The notes under the pieces are model-generated. The model did not search any database and had not been told where the DNA came from. It saw only the letters and a list, made by a program, of their open reading frames with translations. Below, one piece after another: positions 36,123 through 48,509 of a DNA stretch of 64,000 bases; the stretch's first letter is position 1; each line of letters opens with the position of its first letter. Origin of the DNA: CAWCJL01 sp963795775 (GTDB lineage: Bacteria > Acidobacteriota > Terriglobia > Terriglobales > Acidobacteriaceae); NCBI GenBank assembly GCA_963795775.1, contig CAWCJL010000008.1, positions 616,775 to 680,774 on the forward strand. The letters are read 5' to 3'. The translations under genes were made by a program, and so were the position numbers.

Positions 36123-37267
36123 ATGAGACTCGTTACGCTTCTCTCTTTCTTTATTTCCCTGTTTCCTGTGCTGGCGTGGTCACAAGTCACGTGACGCCCT
36201 TGAAAGAGTTCTCCTTCCATCGCGACGCAAACGTCGGTGATGACGCGAGGATCGCCTTCGATCGCGATTTCGCCTATATCTCATCGCCCGACGGTCAGGT
36301 GTATCGAACAAGAGGCATCTGGCCTGACTCACCGCTGAAGCAGGTCTATGCAGCGAACACCATAAGCAATCTCGTAACCCATCACGACAACCTGTATGTT
36401 CTCGTGCAGACAATCGATGTGCGTGAAGGGGAGCCGCTTCATCATTCATTGCTGCAGTCCAGGGATCACGGCGAGTCCTTCACACCGGTTGATGAGGGAT
36501 TGCGTGCCTGCTCCCATGAGTACTGCCAATACCTGTGGGCGACGCAATTGATCGTGAAGAACAATCTCCTGTTTACGAATGCGGGCGCGGATTTGAATCT
36601 GTTGGTGTCCCCTGACCAGGGTGACCGATGGATCGCGCTTTCCGGTTCCGTGGAAGCGAGGGTCTGCACGCACTCTGCGTTTGAAATTACGGGCTCGACA
36701 GTGCTTCAGGGCGGAGAATGCCCGCTCGATCGTGCTTTCCTCCGGCGGGGAACCCTGGGTCCCGACAAGCTGGGGTGGGCGCCCGGTGGGGATCTCAAGC
36801 CGGTTCAATCGCCGGACCTGGAAAATCGCAACATCATGGTGATAAGAGCGCAACCTCGCAGCGAAGTCAGGCTGGCGGGCGCCGAAGGCGCTGTGCTGCG
36901 CAGCGTGGACGACGGCCATAGCTTTTCCTATGCCTTCCAGGAAACACAGGCGGACAAGCACTACCACTATGTCCAGCAGATCCTGTTCCCCTCGCGGTCC
37001 GAGTCGACCCCATTGATCGGTGGCTTCGATAAGGTCACTGGAAGGCCCTATCTCGCGATAAGCCATGACGACGGCGAGACCTGGGTGGACATCTCGCACC
37101 TGCTTCCCGGGTATGAACATTACGCAGTCGTCGGCGGCCTTGCCGAGAATGACCGGGGCGAGATCATCGCGGTCGTGACTGACTTCACGGCACGGAGAGT
37201 CATCCTGGCCCGAGTGAAGCTCGATTGCACGCATGAGAGGAACGCCGGCTCCACGCAAGTGCATTGA
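36123..37267 (+). CDS. Secreted BNR/Asp-box repeat protein (sialidase-like propeller), frameshifted
   Basis: The true start is the ATG at 36123, preceded by GGAGG, which encodes a signal peptide (LLSFFISLFPVLAWSQ). That frame hits a TGA after nine more bases. The rest is in another frame (TPLKEFSFHRDANVG onward), as if one base were lost near 36188. Asp-box motifs recur: SRDHGESF, SPDQGDRW, SVDDGHSF and SHDDGETW, indicating a beta-propeller. No sialidase Arg triad is identifiable, so the role may be binding rather than hydrolysis. Codon use is less GC-rich than its neighbours. Confidence 0.7.
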
Positions 37268-37334
37268 TGTACGACAACACGCGGATGATTTGCTTGTGCG
37301 GCAACCCTGCGGGAAGGGATACTGATATCAGAAG

Positions 37335-38501
37335 ATGAAGCTTCGTTTTCTCTTCAGTTCCCTCCTGCTCTGCATCACCGCCTCTGCGTGCGGTCAGAAT
37401 TTGGGATATTTCCCCGACCCAACACAGCAGCAGACCTATACCCTGCACCGCTCGTCCAGCCGCGAGAGCACCGGCGCCAATGCGGATGCCCGCACCGTCA
37501 CTCCCGGACAGACACTGACGGTGCTCGATGTCGATGGCCCGGGCATGGTATCGCACATCTGGTTCACCCTCGATGATTCCGAACCCTATCACCTCAAGCG
37601 CATCGTGTTGCGCATGTACTGGGACGGTGAGACCTCGCCCAGCGTGGAAACGCCGATCGGCGATTTCTTCGGCTTGGGTAACGGCATTTACTTCGGCTGG
37701 GAATCGCTCCTGCTCTCCGCCGGCAAGGACAAGGCGCTCAACAGCTTCTTCCCCATGCCCTACGCGCGCCACGCTCGCATCACGGTTACAAATGAGGGGA
37801 AGGAATCGCTCCACCACCTCTACTGGAACATCGACTACCGCAAGAACGCGCAGCCCCTGCCCGCGGACACGCTCTACTTCCATGCCACCTACCGCCAGGC
37901 CCAGCCCAACCACGGCTGGACCGGCCAGTGGTATGAGAACGGCGACCCCATCGTGAACTATCGCCGCAACCTCGACGGCAAAGACAACTACGAGTGGTTT
38001 GAAGCGAAGGGCCACGGCCAGTTCATCGGCGTGACCATGTCCATCCTGCAGAACCAGGACGGCTGGTGGGGTGAAGGGGACGAAATGTTCACCATTGACG
38101 GCGACACCCCCACCATCGTGGGCACCGGCACCGAAGACTACTTCCTGGGCGCCTGGGATTTCGGCGGATCCCAGCAGTTCCTGCTCCACGGTGCACCGGT
38201 GGTGGGCAAGGAGGTCGCCGGCGACCGCTCAAGCGTGTATCGCTTCCACCTGGATGCGCCTGTGCCGTTCACGAAGTCCATGAAGGCCAGCATCGAGCAC
38301 GGCCATGCCAATCACCGCTCGGATAACTTCTACTCCGTGGCCTATTGGTACCAGGCGGAGCCGCATGAGCCCTTCCCCGCCCTGCCGGATGTCGATGAAC
38401 GCATCCCCACGCTGCAGTTCGTCGGTGGCCCCGGAAACGCCAAGGGTCCCTACGATCCCAAGCACCCCACCAAGGATACGAATAGCCTGCATCCCCGGTA
38501 A
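37335..38501 (+). CDS. Secreted DUF2961/GH172-family protein
   Basis: The protein has a lipoprotein-like or signal N-terminus (LLLCITASACGQ). The double jelly-roll DUF2961 signature appears as MVSHIWFTLDD, PIGDFFGLGNG, GWWGEGDEMFTIDGD and GTGTEDYFLGAWDF. Founding members of GH172 act on alpha-D-fructofuranoside or arabinofuranoside linkages, with Glu residues in the E-GD/GTGTEDY regions. Substrate here is unknown. It converges with the GH13 gene. Confidence 0.85.
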   Translation: MKLRFLFSSLLLCITASACGQNLGYFPDPTQQQTYTLHRSSSRESTGANADARTVTPGQTLTVLDVDGPGMVSHIWFTLDDSEPYHLKRIVLRMYWDGETSPSVETPIGDFFGLGNGIYFGWESLLLSAGKDKALNSFFPMPYARHARITVTNEGKESLHHLYWNIDYRKNAQPLPADTLYFHATYRQAQPNHGWTGQWYENGDPIVNYRRNLDGKDNYEWFEAKGHGQFIGVTMSILQNQDGWWGEGDEMFTIDGDTPTIVGTGTEDYFLGAWDFGGSQQFLLHGAPVVGKEVAGDRSSVYRFHLDAPVPFTKSMKASIEHGHANHRSDNFYSVAYWYQAEPHEPFPALPDVDERIPTLQFVGGPGNAKGPYDPKHPTKDTNSLHPR

Positions 38502-38538
38502 AAGGTTCGGCCCCAGCGTCGGCGGCCGGGCAGGCCGC

Positions 38539-40254
38539 TCATTCCACGCCCAGCACCAGGACCCCAAATGCCGGGATCTGAATGCCGGTGAGTGGCACGG
38601 TCTGCCCGTAGCTGCCCGTAGTAAGCAGCACCGCGCCGGTCTTTCCACGCACTCCCTGGGCCTGCAATGCATATGACAGGGTCTGCGGCGTGGCGCTCAT
38701 GTTCAGTGCGACCAAAACCGACCGGCTTCCCGCTGGTCCGGTGCGCAGAAACGACAGGACCTGCTGGTTCTGCTGGTCCACGGAGACATAGCCCCCATGC
38801 ACCAGCGCCGGCTCGCTCTGCCGCAGCGCCAGCAGCCGCATGTAGAAGTTAAAGATCGAGTTTGGATCGGCGCTTTCCGTCTCCACGTTGTAGATTTCCG
38901 AGCTGGGCGGAATGGGAAGCCATGGCTTTGCCTTCGGCGTGGTGAAGCCCGCATTCTTCCCCGGCGTCCACTGCATGGGCGTGCGTTCCCCGTCGCGCCC
39001 CTTCTCCTTGGGCCAGCCCGTGCGGCCAATCGGGTCCCGCACGTCTTCCTTGCGCTTTGGGTCGGTCGTGCGCATCCCGATCTCCTCGCCGTAGTACATC
39101 TGCGGCGTGGCGCGTGGCAGCAGCTCGAGTGCCGCCATCAGCTTCGCGATCTGGTCGTTGTGCACACCGTCGCCATAGCGATCCCACTGCCGCGGCTGGT
39201 CGTGGTTGCTGAAGAAATACTCCGGCCAGCCGCCTGCCGGGTTGTTCTCCACTTCGTTGAACAGCTCGCGAAACTTGGGCGCGGAAAGCTGGTTCAAGTC
39301 GGCGATCTGGAAGTCCATCGGAAGCTGCACTTCATCGTTGTGCTTGCCGTACATCTTCGCCAGTTCGATCACGTTCGGCTCGTCCGCTTCGCTGATCAGC
39401 ACCGGGTGATCCGGATAGGCATCCACCACCTTGCGCATCTCGCGCAGCACCTCGTGCACTTCCGGCAGATTGTCCGTGTACTCGTGCTTGATATTGCGGT
39501 CGCCGTACACGTTAATGCCGGGCAGGTAAGGGTCATCGCGCAGCTCCGGATCCTCAAAGAGCCGCGAGACCGCGTCGATGCGAAATCCGGAGACGCCCTT
39601 GTCCAGCCAGAAGCGCATCACGTCGTACATCGCCTTGCGCACCTCCGGATTGCGCCAGTTCAGGTCTGGCTGCTGCACGTAAAAGTAGTGGTAGTAGTAC
39701 TGGTTCGTGTTGGGATCGAACTGCCACGCGGAGTGCCCAAACCACGACTGCCAATTATTGGGCGGCTGCCCCGGCCCTTTCCCGTCGCGCCAGATATACC
39801 AGTCGCGCTTGGGGTTCGTGCGCGACGAACGCGACTCCTTGAACCACGGATTTTGATCCGAGGTGTGGTTCAAGACCAGGTCCATGATGACCCGGATACC
39901 CCGCGCCTTGGCCTCGTGCAGCAACGCATCGAAATCCGCCATGGTGCCGTACTGCGGGTCGATCGCCTCGTAATCGGCGATATCGTAGCCGAAATCCACC
40001 TGGGGCGACGGGTACATCGGCGTGATCCAGATGGCGCCGATGCCGAGCTGTTTCAGGTAATCCAGCCGCTGTGCAATGCCCTTGATGTCGCCCAGCCCAT
40101 CGCCGTTCGAATCCTGAAAGCTCCGCGGATACACCTCGTAGATCACGGCATGCTTCCACCACACGTCATTGGCGGGAGGCGCAGCCTGCTGTTGCGCCAT
40201 GCCACACATCGCCATCCCGCATATCGCGAGCAGCAACACCCACTTTCGGATCAT
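38539..40254 (-). CDS. Secreted GH13 alpha-glucosidase/oligo-1,6-glucosidase
   Basis: The signal peptide (WVLLLAICGMAMCGMAQ) is followed by the GH13 barrel: YPRSFQDSNGDGLGDIKGI, DLVLNHTSDQNPWF, GFRIDAVSRLF (nucleophile Asp), VLISEADEPN (acid/base Glu) and FFSNHDQPRQWDRYG (transition-state Asp). The pattern and the QWTPGKNAGFT motif fit GH13 subfamilies acting on short alpha-glucosides. The ATG at 40254 has GGAGGT six bases upstream. Confidence 0.92.
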   Translation of the reverse strand: MIRKWVLLLAICGMAMCGMAQQQAAPPANDVWWKHAVIYEVYPRSFQDSNGDGLGDIKGIAQRLDYLKQLGIGAIWITPMYPSPQVDFGYDIADYEAIDPQYGTMADFDALLHEAKARGIRVIMDLVLNHTSDQNPWFKESRSSRTNPKRDWYIWRDGKGPGQPPNNWQSWFGHSAWQFDPNTNQYYYHYFYVQQPDLNWRNPEVRKAMYDVMRFWLDKGVSGFRIDAVSRLFEDPELRDDPYLPGINVYGDRNIKHEYTDNLPEVHEVLREMRKVVDAYPDHPVLISEADEPNVIELAKMYGKHNDEVQLPMDFQIADLNQLSAPKFRELFNEVENNPAGGWPEYFFSNHDQPRQWDRYGDGVHNDQIAKLMAALELLPRATPQMYYGEEIGMRTTDPKRKEDVRDPIGRTGWPKEKGRDGERTPMQWTPGKNAGFTTPKAKPWLPIPPSSEIYNVETESADPNSIFNFYMRLLALRQSEPALVHGGYVSVDQQNQQVLSFLRTGPAGSRSVLVALNMSATPQTLSYALQAQGVRGKTGAVLLTTGSYGQTVPLTGIQIPAFGVLVLGVE

Positions 40255-40550
40255 CGAACGACCTCCGTTGGCCCGGCGCCTGCGCGCCAGCCGCCCCGTG
40301 CCGACACTATCACGCCGCGGCCCGCTCTTCACCCTTCGTGCTCGTTCCATTGACCGGAGGCGACGCTGCCGGTACACTGATGGGAGTCTGGCGATCCTGC
40401 CCGTGTCCCTGTGCCTTGGCATCGGGACTGCCCGGCCCGGTCTGCTCACCATGTGTACCTCAGCAAGGTTCGAGCGATCCGCACCCTTGGCAAGCATGTT
40501 CCGCCCACACAGAATCAGTTGCAAAGCGCCGAACCGGCGTTGGAGGATGT

Positions 40551-40883
40551 ATGTACGCGGTAATCCGCACGGGTGGTAAACAGTATCGCGTCGCTCCCGG
40601 CGATGTGCTCCGTATCGAAAAGTCCGTGGCCGACGAAAACGATACCCTGGAATTCAGCGATGTGCTTGCCGCTTCGACCGAGGCCGGCGCGCTCGCCAAG
40701 CCGTCATCCGCGAAGGTGACCGCGACAGTGGTGGCCGAAGGCCGCGGCGACAAGATCCTGGTCTTCCACTACAAGCGCAAAAAACAGTACAAGAAGCTGC
40801 AGGGACATCGCCAGGCCTACACCTCCATCCGCATCAACGAGATCGAAGTGGACGGCACGACCTACCGCCCCGAGCAACAGTAA
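40551..40883 (+). CDS. rplU: 50S ribosomal protein L21
   Basis: A 110-residue L21 starting YAVIRTGGKQYRVAPGDVL, with KILVFHYKRKKQYKKLQGHR as the rRNA-binding part. GGAGG precedes the ATG. The ~295-base gap before it would contain the rplU-rpmA promoter, but no hairpin leader is clear. Confidence 0.96.
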   Translation: MYAVIRTGGKQYRVAPGDVLRIEKSVADENDTLEFSDVLAASTEAGALAKPSSAKVTATVVAEGRGDKILVFHYKRKKQYKKLQGHRQAYTSIRINEIEVDGTTYRPEQQ

Positions 40884-40948
40884 GCGCCGGCAGGCGACGA
40901 AACACCAGCAGATTTTTTCAGGCGGCTGCCTGAGACGAGGATGATGAG

Positions 40949-41239
40949 ATGGCACATAAAAAGGGTCTGGGAAGTTCGAAAAACGGACGCGACTCCAATG
41001 CACAGCGGCTCGGCGTAAAGGTTTTCGCCGGCCAGGTAGTTCCAGGCGGATCGATCATCGTCCGCCAGCGCGGGACCAAGCTCAAGCCAGGCCTGAACGT
41101 CGGCTGCGGCAGCGATGACACGCTGTTTGCCAAGATCTCCGGGCGCGTTAAGTTTGTGGACCGCGGACGCACCGGCCGGTTTGTGGCGGTCGAGCCCGTC
41201 GAAGCGGCACAGCCGGCATCGACGGTCGCCGCTGACTGA
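40949..41239 (+). CDS. rpmA: 50S ribosomal protein L27
   Basis: A 96-residue L27: AHKKGLGSSKNGRDSNAQRL, IIVRQRGTKLKPG and SGRVKFVDRG. It forms the usual rplU-rpmA pair. The N-terminus begins directly with AHKKG, so there is no cleavable Firmicutes-type extension. Confidence 0.96.
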   Translation: MAHKKGLGSSKNGRDSNAQRLGVKVFAGQVVPGGSIIVRQRGTKLKPGLNVGCGSDDTLFAKISGRVKFVDRGRTGRFVAVEPVEAAQPASTVAAD

Positions 41240-41259
41240 GAATCGCATTGCGACACAAA

Positions 41260-41287
41260 GGCCGGGGCCCATGCCCCGGTCTTTCGC
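41260..41287 (+). terminator. Terminator after rpmA
   Basis: The stem CCGGGGC / GCCCCGG with loop CCAT is followed by TCTTTCGCTTT, 20 bases after the rpmA stop. Confidence 0.75.
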
Positions 41288-41448
41288 TTTGCGGCAGCCC
41301 GAGCGCGCCGCTGCATCCGAACTGATGAACGAACGTGCCGCAAGACCCCACGCGCCTGCCCTGGAATCACCCTGAATACGCGCGACGCTCCCGATTCGGG
41401 TATGTTCCGGCCGGATCAGGCCGCGCCCGCCTGTCTGCCGACACAGCA

Positions 41449-41475
41449 AACCCCGCCGAAGCGGGGTCGCCTTTG
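41449..41475 (-). terminator. Terminator for the membrane protein gene
   Basis: A CCCCGC-CGAA-GCGGGG hairpin lies just downstream of the minus-strand gene ending at 41496. On the minus strand it is followed by TTTGCTG. Confidence 0.6.
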
Positions 41476-41495
41476 TTCCATTGTGGGAATTCGCT

Positions 41496-42365
41496 TTAGC
41501 TGGCCCGCGGCTCGTTGAGGGCGTTCTTGCTCAGGACCCGGTCCACCACACTTTCCACATCCTGGAGGAAGAAGGCGGGCTGGCCCACCACCACCTGGCC
41601 GCCTTTATGCCCCAGCGCATTGGCGATCTCATTCCAGCGCAGCAGCGGTGACGTGACGGGCAAGGTAACCGGCTGACGCATCGGCTCGCTCTTCATGAAA
41701 TAGATCATCCAGATGGTGATCGCTATCGAGGAAGTGCACACACCGAACAGGTTGGTATAGCTGTACATCGTCCCGCCCTGCTGGAAGATCGCGCTCACGA
41801 TCAGGTCCGCGCTGGCAGAGATGCCGAATCCCAGCCCGATGCCGAAGGTGCGGCTGCGGAACGACAGCCCCAGGCTGTGCACCGACAGTGCCAGGAAGAC
41901 GAGCACACACACCTGCATCAGGTTTACGCAGCGAAGAACCTGCATCATGATGTTTTCAAAACCCTGGCCGGTAAAGCTAAGCGGATAACTGGCCGACGCG
42001 ACCGCGATAACAACCGATGTCACCGTGATCCAGCGGAAGATAACCAGGCCCAGACGCCGTAGCCCGGGAAGCGGCGAGAGCGCCTCGCTAAAAATGTGCT
42101 GGACCACAAAGAAGACGGCCGCAGCCTGGAGGTAATAGTCCGCCCAGTAAAGCCATAGGTACGCCTGGTATTGCAGCGGCGCTGCCAGCCAATGCGTGTA
42201 GAGCAGCAGGTTGAGCGGAATGCCGAGGACGGCATCAATGCCCAGATACACTGTCATGGCGAAGAAACTTCGCCGGTTCGGCAAGCGAAAAATCGCGATC
42301 AGCGCGACCCATTCGATCACCGTGTTCAGCACGCTGAGTGACTTGATGACTTCAGCCAGGACCAT
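41496..42365 (-). CDS. Seven-helix membrane protein of unknown function
   Basis: A 289-residue protein with about seven hydrophobic segments, for example FFAMTVYLGIDAVLGIPLNL, WITVTSVVIAVASASYPL and VCVLVFLALSVHSLG. A soluble C-terminal tail of ~55 residues follows. Similar small polytopic proteins without assigned function are frequent in acidobacteria. No transporter or enzyme motif is evident. Confidence 0.7.
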   Translation of the reverse strand: MVLAEVIKSLSVLNTVIEWVALIAIFRLPNRRSFFAMTVYLGIDAVLGIPLNLLLYTHWLAAPLQYQAYLWLYWADYYLQAAAVFFVVQHIFSEALSPLPGLRRLGLVIFRWITVTSVVIAVASASYPLSFTGQGFENIMMQVLRCVNLMQVCVLVFLALSVHSLGLSFRSRTFGIGLGFGISASADLIVSAIFQQGGTMYSYTNLFGVCTSSIAITIWMIYFMKSEPMRQPVTLPVTSPLLRWNEIANALGHKGGQVVVGQPAFFLQDVESVVDRVLSKNALNEPRAS

Positions 42366-42462
42366 TCAGGGTCGTACCTCGGACAAAACGAGCATAGCCG
42401 AAGCGGCGCTGCACCTCAAGGCAACTGTTTGAAGAGTAGAAGATCGGTAATGACTGTAAGAG

Positions 42463-42603
42463 TTACTTCTGGCTAGTTGTGGTCGGCCAAGGAATCGGGT
42501 GCGGGCAGTTCGAAGCGACGGCAGCGCTTTTCGGAACGAGGGTGCTTGCAGCGGCTCCAACGAGGCAAAGGGTGAGGATGGCGGCGCGAATCGTAAGCTT
42601 CAT
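42463..42603 (-). CDS. Small secreted peptide (46 aa)
   Basis: An ATG at 42603 opens a 46-codon frame with a clear signal peptide: basic start MKLTIRAA, hydrophobic core ILTLCLVGAAAS, then a short mature part with NCPHPIPWP and ending TTTSQK. GGAGA lies about ten bases upstream in an AT-rich leader. No family is recognised. It could be a secreted signalling peptide or a minor envelope component. Confidence 0.5.
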   Translation of the reverse strand: MKLTIRAAILTLCLVGAAASTLVPKSAAVASNCPHPIPWPTTTSQK

Positions 42604-42963
42604 GGTTACTTTGTCTCCAGGTTCGTTACAACCTCTAAGGGATTGACTACAACTCCGAGTCTAATCAGATTGTTGCTTAAGTCCATTGTTTTGAGGCACT
42701 TTATCAAAGAGGTACTCTTCTGGTATTACCAACGTAATTAACAGTTCCAGTATTGACGAATATGCTACGTTTCCAGCCCGTTAACCCGGCCTTTGCACTT
42801 CACCCGGTACTGCCTTTGGCAACACGCTTTCCATGCCCGGATTTGGCCCCGCTCGTGCTACACTAGGTACAGCTCCCCGGTCCAAGAACCTCATTGTTTT
42901 CAGTCCTTTAGCCTCCCGCCACGCTGGCCGGGGGCATAGTTTCCCGGGGGGCGCTGGAGCTGC
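42604..42963. other. Divergent intergenic region upstream of gyrB
   Basis: This 360-base gap is AT-rich in its first half (42610-42770), as expected for promoters of the small secreted peptide (-) and gyrB (+). Possible -35-like TTGACT and TTGACG occur near 42644 and 42753, but no good -10 spacing is seen. A GGAG lies four bases before the gyrB ATG. Confidence 0.45.
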
Positions 42964-45594
<2,631 letters not shown>

Positions 45595-45625
45595 CGCAGT
45601 CACGATTGCAGTCTGCGCGATTGAC

Positions 45626-45658
45626 GGCGGAGCCCTCGGGTTCCGCCTCTTCTTTTTC
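45626..45658 (+). terminator. Terminator after gyrB
   Basis: GGCGGA-G-CCC-TC-GGG-T-TCCGCC forms a hairpin followed by TCTTCTTTTT, 31 bases past the gyrB stop. Confidence 0.75.
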
Positions 45659-45774
45659 GCGTACACGCCCGTTCCCGCATCCACTCCAGATCTCAGCGGC
45701 CGTATGAATTTTCACGCCACGCCCACCCGCGCGCCCTCGGCCAGGAGTATCGTGTTTCCATTGAGGTGCTTGCC

Positions 45775-46644
45775 ATGCAGCGGAGAGACTTTTTGCGTCG
45801 CACTGCCACGGGCCTGGGTGCCGCGTGGCTCTCCAGCAAATGGGCCGTGGCCGTCCCGGAGTTGCCGCCCCTTGCCCAGAAGCACACCGCGCAGGACACC
45901 GTGGTCCTGGGCAAAACCGGCATCCGCACCAGCCGTCTCGCTATGGGCACCGGCACCATCGGCGGGGGACGCCACTCCAACCAGACGCGCCTCGGCACCG
46001 AGCGCTGCATCAAGCTGCTGGCCGACGGCTACCACGACAACGGCCTCCGCTTCTACGACGGAGCCGACTCTTACGGCAGCCATCCCTATATCGCCGCCGC
46101 ACTCAAGACTATGCCCCGCGACAAGGTGTGCGTCCTGACTAAAAGCGACACGCGCGACCCCGCCGGCATGCGCGCCGACATCGACCGCTTCCGCCGCGAA
46201 CTCGGCACTGACTACATCGATATCCTGCTGATCCACTGCGTCACGGAAGCCGACTGGACCACGCGCTACCAGGGCATCATGGACGTGCTCTCGGAGGCCA
46301 AGCAGAAGGGCACTATCCGCGCCCATGGCGTCTCCTGCCATAGCATCGAAGCGCTGCGCGCGGCCGCCGCCTCCCCCTGGGTCGAGGTAGACCTGGTGCG
46401 CCTGAATCCCATCGGCTCCCACATGGACGCCGACCCGAACACGGTCATCAGCGTCATCAAGCAGATGCGGACGCAGGGCAAAGGCATCGTCGGGATGAAG
46501 ATCCTCGGGGAGGGCGACCTCCGCGACAAACCCGCCGAGGCCATCCGTTACGCCCTCTCCACCGGCGTTCTCGACGCCTTCACCATCGGCGCGGAAAGCC
46601 GCAACGAACAAAACGACCTCGTCCGCCGCATCGCCGCCGCTTAG
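45775..46644 (+). CDS. Tat-exported aldo/keto reductase
   Basis: A twin-arginine signal (QRRDFLRRTATGLGAAW) precedes an AKR TIM barrel. VLGKTGIRTSRLAMGTG is the usual start, FYDGADSYGSHP holds the catalytic Tyr region, LGTDYIDILLIHC is the central signature, and GVLDAFTIGAES is the cofactor end. It lacks a C-terminal ferredoxin-like Cys cluster. Tat export suggests folding with NAD(P) cofactor before transport. The ATG at 45775 is favoured by a GAGG eight bases upstream. Confidence 0.85.
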   Translation: MQRRDFLRRTATGLGAAWLSSKWAVAVPELPPLAQKHTAQDTVVLGKTGIRTSRLAMGTGTIGGGRHSNQTRLGTERCIKLLADGYHDNGLRFYDGADSYGSHPYIAAALKTMPRDKVCVLTKSDTRDPAGMRADIDRFRRELGTDYIDILLIHCVTEADWTTRYQGIMDVLSEAKQKGTIRAHGVSCHSIEALRAAAASPWVEVDLVRLNPIGSHMDADPNTVISVIKQMRTQGKGIVGMKILGEGDLRDKPAEAIRYALSTGVLDAFTIGAESRNEQNDLVRRIAAA

Positions 46645-46803
46645 GGGCGAAAATGCACGTGAGTGCTCCGCAACAGGTAAAGCCTGAAGAGCCCTCATTC
46701 GGAAGCTGGATTCGCGGGCTTGTCACCCGATGCATGCGCCACCGCCGCTCCTACTGCGCGCGTGCATCGGGATATTCAGCCCGTCGCTGTCCGTGTAGAC
46801 TTA

Positions 46804-47634
46804 ATGGAAAGTATGCCAGCTACTTCTTCCGTGAGTCTTGAGGTTTCAGGAGCAGCCGACCTGGCCCAACGGGCCAAGTTGCGCCTGCTCAAGATGCACT
46901 ATGAAAGCAAAGTAGGCCACATAGGCGGTAACCTAAGTGCCCTCGATCTCCTGCTGAGCCTGTATCATTTCCGGCTCACCGGGGAGGATCAGTTCGTTCT
47001 TTCGAAGGGACACTCGGCCGGTGCGCTCTATGTCACGCTCTGGACACTAGGCCTGCTGAGCGAGGAAGACCTGCGGATGTTTCATGGCGAGGCAACACGG
47101 TTGAGCGGTCATCCTCCATTGACAGGCATTCCTGAAGTCATCTTTGCCACAGGGAGCCTGGGACATGGCCTCGGACTGGCTGCGGGCCTGGCGCTCGGGA
47201 AAAAGCTCACACAATCTGCAGGAAGGGTGTTCTGTCTCACCTCGGATGGCGAATGGAACGAAGGCTCATGCTGGGAAGCGCTCATCTTTCTGAAGCATCA
47301 AAAGCTCGATAACCTGACGCTTATCGTGGACCTGAACGGAATGCAGGGATTTGGCTCCACAAAGGAAGTCGCGGATCTGGATTCCCTTGCTGATAAGTTT
47401 CGCTCGTTCGGGTTGGAAACCAAAGAGATCGATGGGCACGATATGCCCAGTATCTGCGCTGCCCTGGAGTATGACGACGGTCCGGTTGCTATCGTCGCGA
47501 ATACCAAGAAGGGCTGTGGCGTATCGTTCATGGAAAATCAGATGGCCTGGCACTATCTCCCGATGAATGAGGAACAATACCAGCAGGCGGTACGCGAGGT
47601 GAGCGAGTGCGGCAAGCATTCTGTGAAGCTCTGA
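46804..47634 (+). CDS. Transketolase N-terminal subunit
   Basis: The thiamine-diphosphate-binding half of a split transketolase: SKVGHIGGNLSALDLL, VLSKGHSAGALY, TGSLGHGLGLAAGLAL and the TPP motif SDGEWNEGSCWEALIF. It pairs with the next gene, whose GTG overlaps its 3' end by 28 bases. Split transketolases inside glycan clusters usually transfer a two-carbon unit to make an unusual sugar. First gene of a five-to-six gene overlapping operon. Confidence 0.9.
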   Translation: MESMPATSSVSLEVSGAADLAQRAKLRLLKMHYESKVGHIGGNLSALDLLLSLYHFRLTGEDQFVLSKGHSAGALYVTLWTLGLLSEEDLRMFHGEATRLSGHPPLTGIPEVIFATGSLGHGLGLAAGLALGKKLTQSAGRVFCLTSDGEWNEGSCWEALIFLKHQKLDNLTLIVDLNGMQGFGSTKEVADLDSLADKFRSFGLETKEIDGHDMPSICAALEYDDGPVAIVANTKKGCGVSFMENQMAWHYLPMNEEQYQQAVREVSECGKHSVKL

Positions 47635-48509
47635 CCCGCCAGGCAGCCTCACCCCGCTTCGTCTTCCTCACCGGAGATCTCGGATTCAAGGCTCTCGAAC
47701 CCTTGCGCGACGCCATGGGGCCGCGCTTCATCAACGCCGGCGTGGCAGAGCAGAACATGGTCACCGTGGCCGCGGGCCTGGCGCGTGCCGGCCTCCGTCC
47801 CTGGACCTACAGCATCGCTCCATTCCTGTACGCGCGCCCTTTTGAGCAGATACGGAATGATGTCTGCCTCCATAATCTGCCGGTCATTCTTGTCGGCAAC
47901 GGCGGAGGCTACGGGTACGGCGTCATGGGCAGCTCTCATCATGCCCTCGAAGACTATGGGTGCCTGCTGACGCTGCCCAACATGCGCGCTTTCGTTCCGG
48001 CTTTTGATCAGGACGTAACTGCCATGGTTCCTGTGCTGGCTCAGGCACCATGGCCCGTCTATTTCCGGCTTGGCTTATCGGAGGCGCCGAAGGGTTACGC
48101 CGTGCCTCCGTATGCGCCATGGCGCCGGCTCGTTGAGGGTGGAGGCCCCGTCCTCGCCGGAGTGGGCCCACTCATGGGAGGTCTGATCGCCAGGCTCTCG
48201 GAACTGCCCGAGAGCGAACGGCCGGACCTGTGGCTTGTCACCGAACTGCCCATCGAGACCATTCCGGACGAGTTTCTCGACAGCATCCGCCGTAGCCGCC
48301 GCCTCATCGTTGTCGAAGAACACACGGCGCACGGAGGCTTCGGTCAGATGTTGGCCTATCAACTCGCCTCAGGCGGTGTGCAGCTCGATAGCTTCACCCA
48401 TAAGCATGCGTTGGGTTACGTCTCGGGCCTCTACGGATCTCAGAAATTCCATCGGGCCGAGTGCGGGCTGGATGAAGCAAGCATCGTGGGAGCACTCACG
48501 ACCGCATGA
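47607..48509 (+). CDS. Transketolase C-terminal subunit
   Basis: This is the pyrimidine-binding and C-terminal half: VFLTGDLGFKAL, FINAGVAEQNMVTVAAGLAR (with the activating Glu), and GSSHHALEDYGCL. The final domain reads RRLIVVEEHTAHGGFGQML. It begins at GTG 47607, overlapping the N-subunit gene, and its TGA overlaps the next ATG. Together the two subunits make one heteromeric enzyme. Confidence 0.9.
   Translation: MRQAFCEALTRQAASPRFVFLTGDLGFKALEPLRDAMGPRFINAGVAEQNMVTVAAGLARAGLRPWTYSIAPFLYARPFEQIRNDVCLHNLPVILVGNGGGYGYGVMGSSHHALEDYGCLLTLPNMRAFVPAFDQDVTAMVPVLAQAPWPVYFRLGLSEAPKGYAVPPYAPWRRLVEGGGPVLAGVGPLMGGLIARLSELPESERPDLWLVTELPIETIPDEFLDSIRRSRRLIVVEEHTAHGGFGQMLAYQLASGGVQLDSFTHKHALGYVSGLYGSQKFHRAECGLDEASIVGALTTA

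Noticed and set aside
36095..36190. Start of the BNR protein at 36095
   Set aside because: That frame's leader is not a convincing signal peptide, whereas the ATG at 36123 has GGAGG and a classic signal sequence in another frame.
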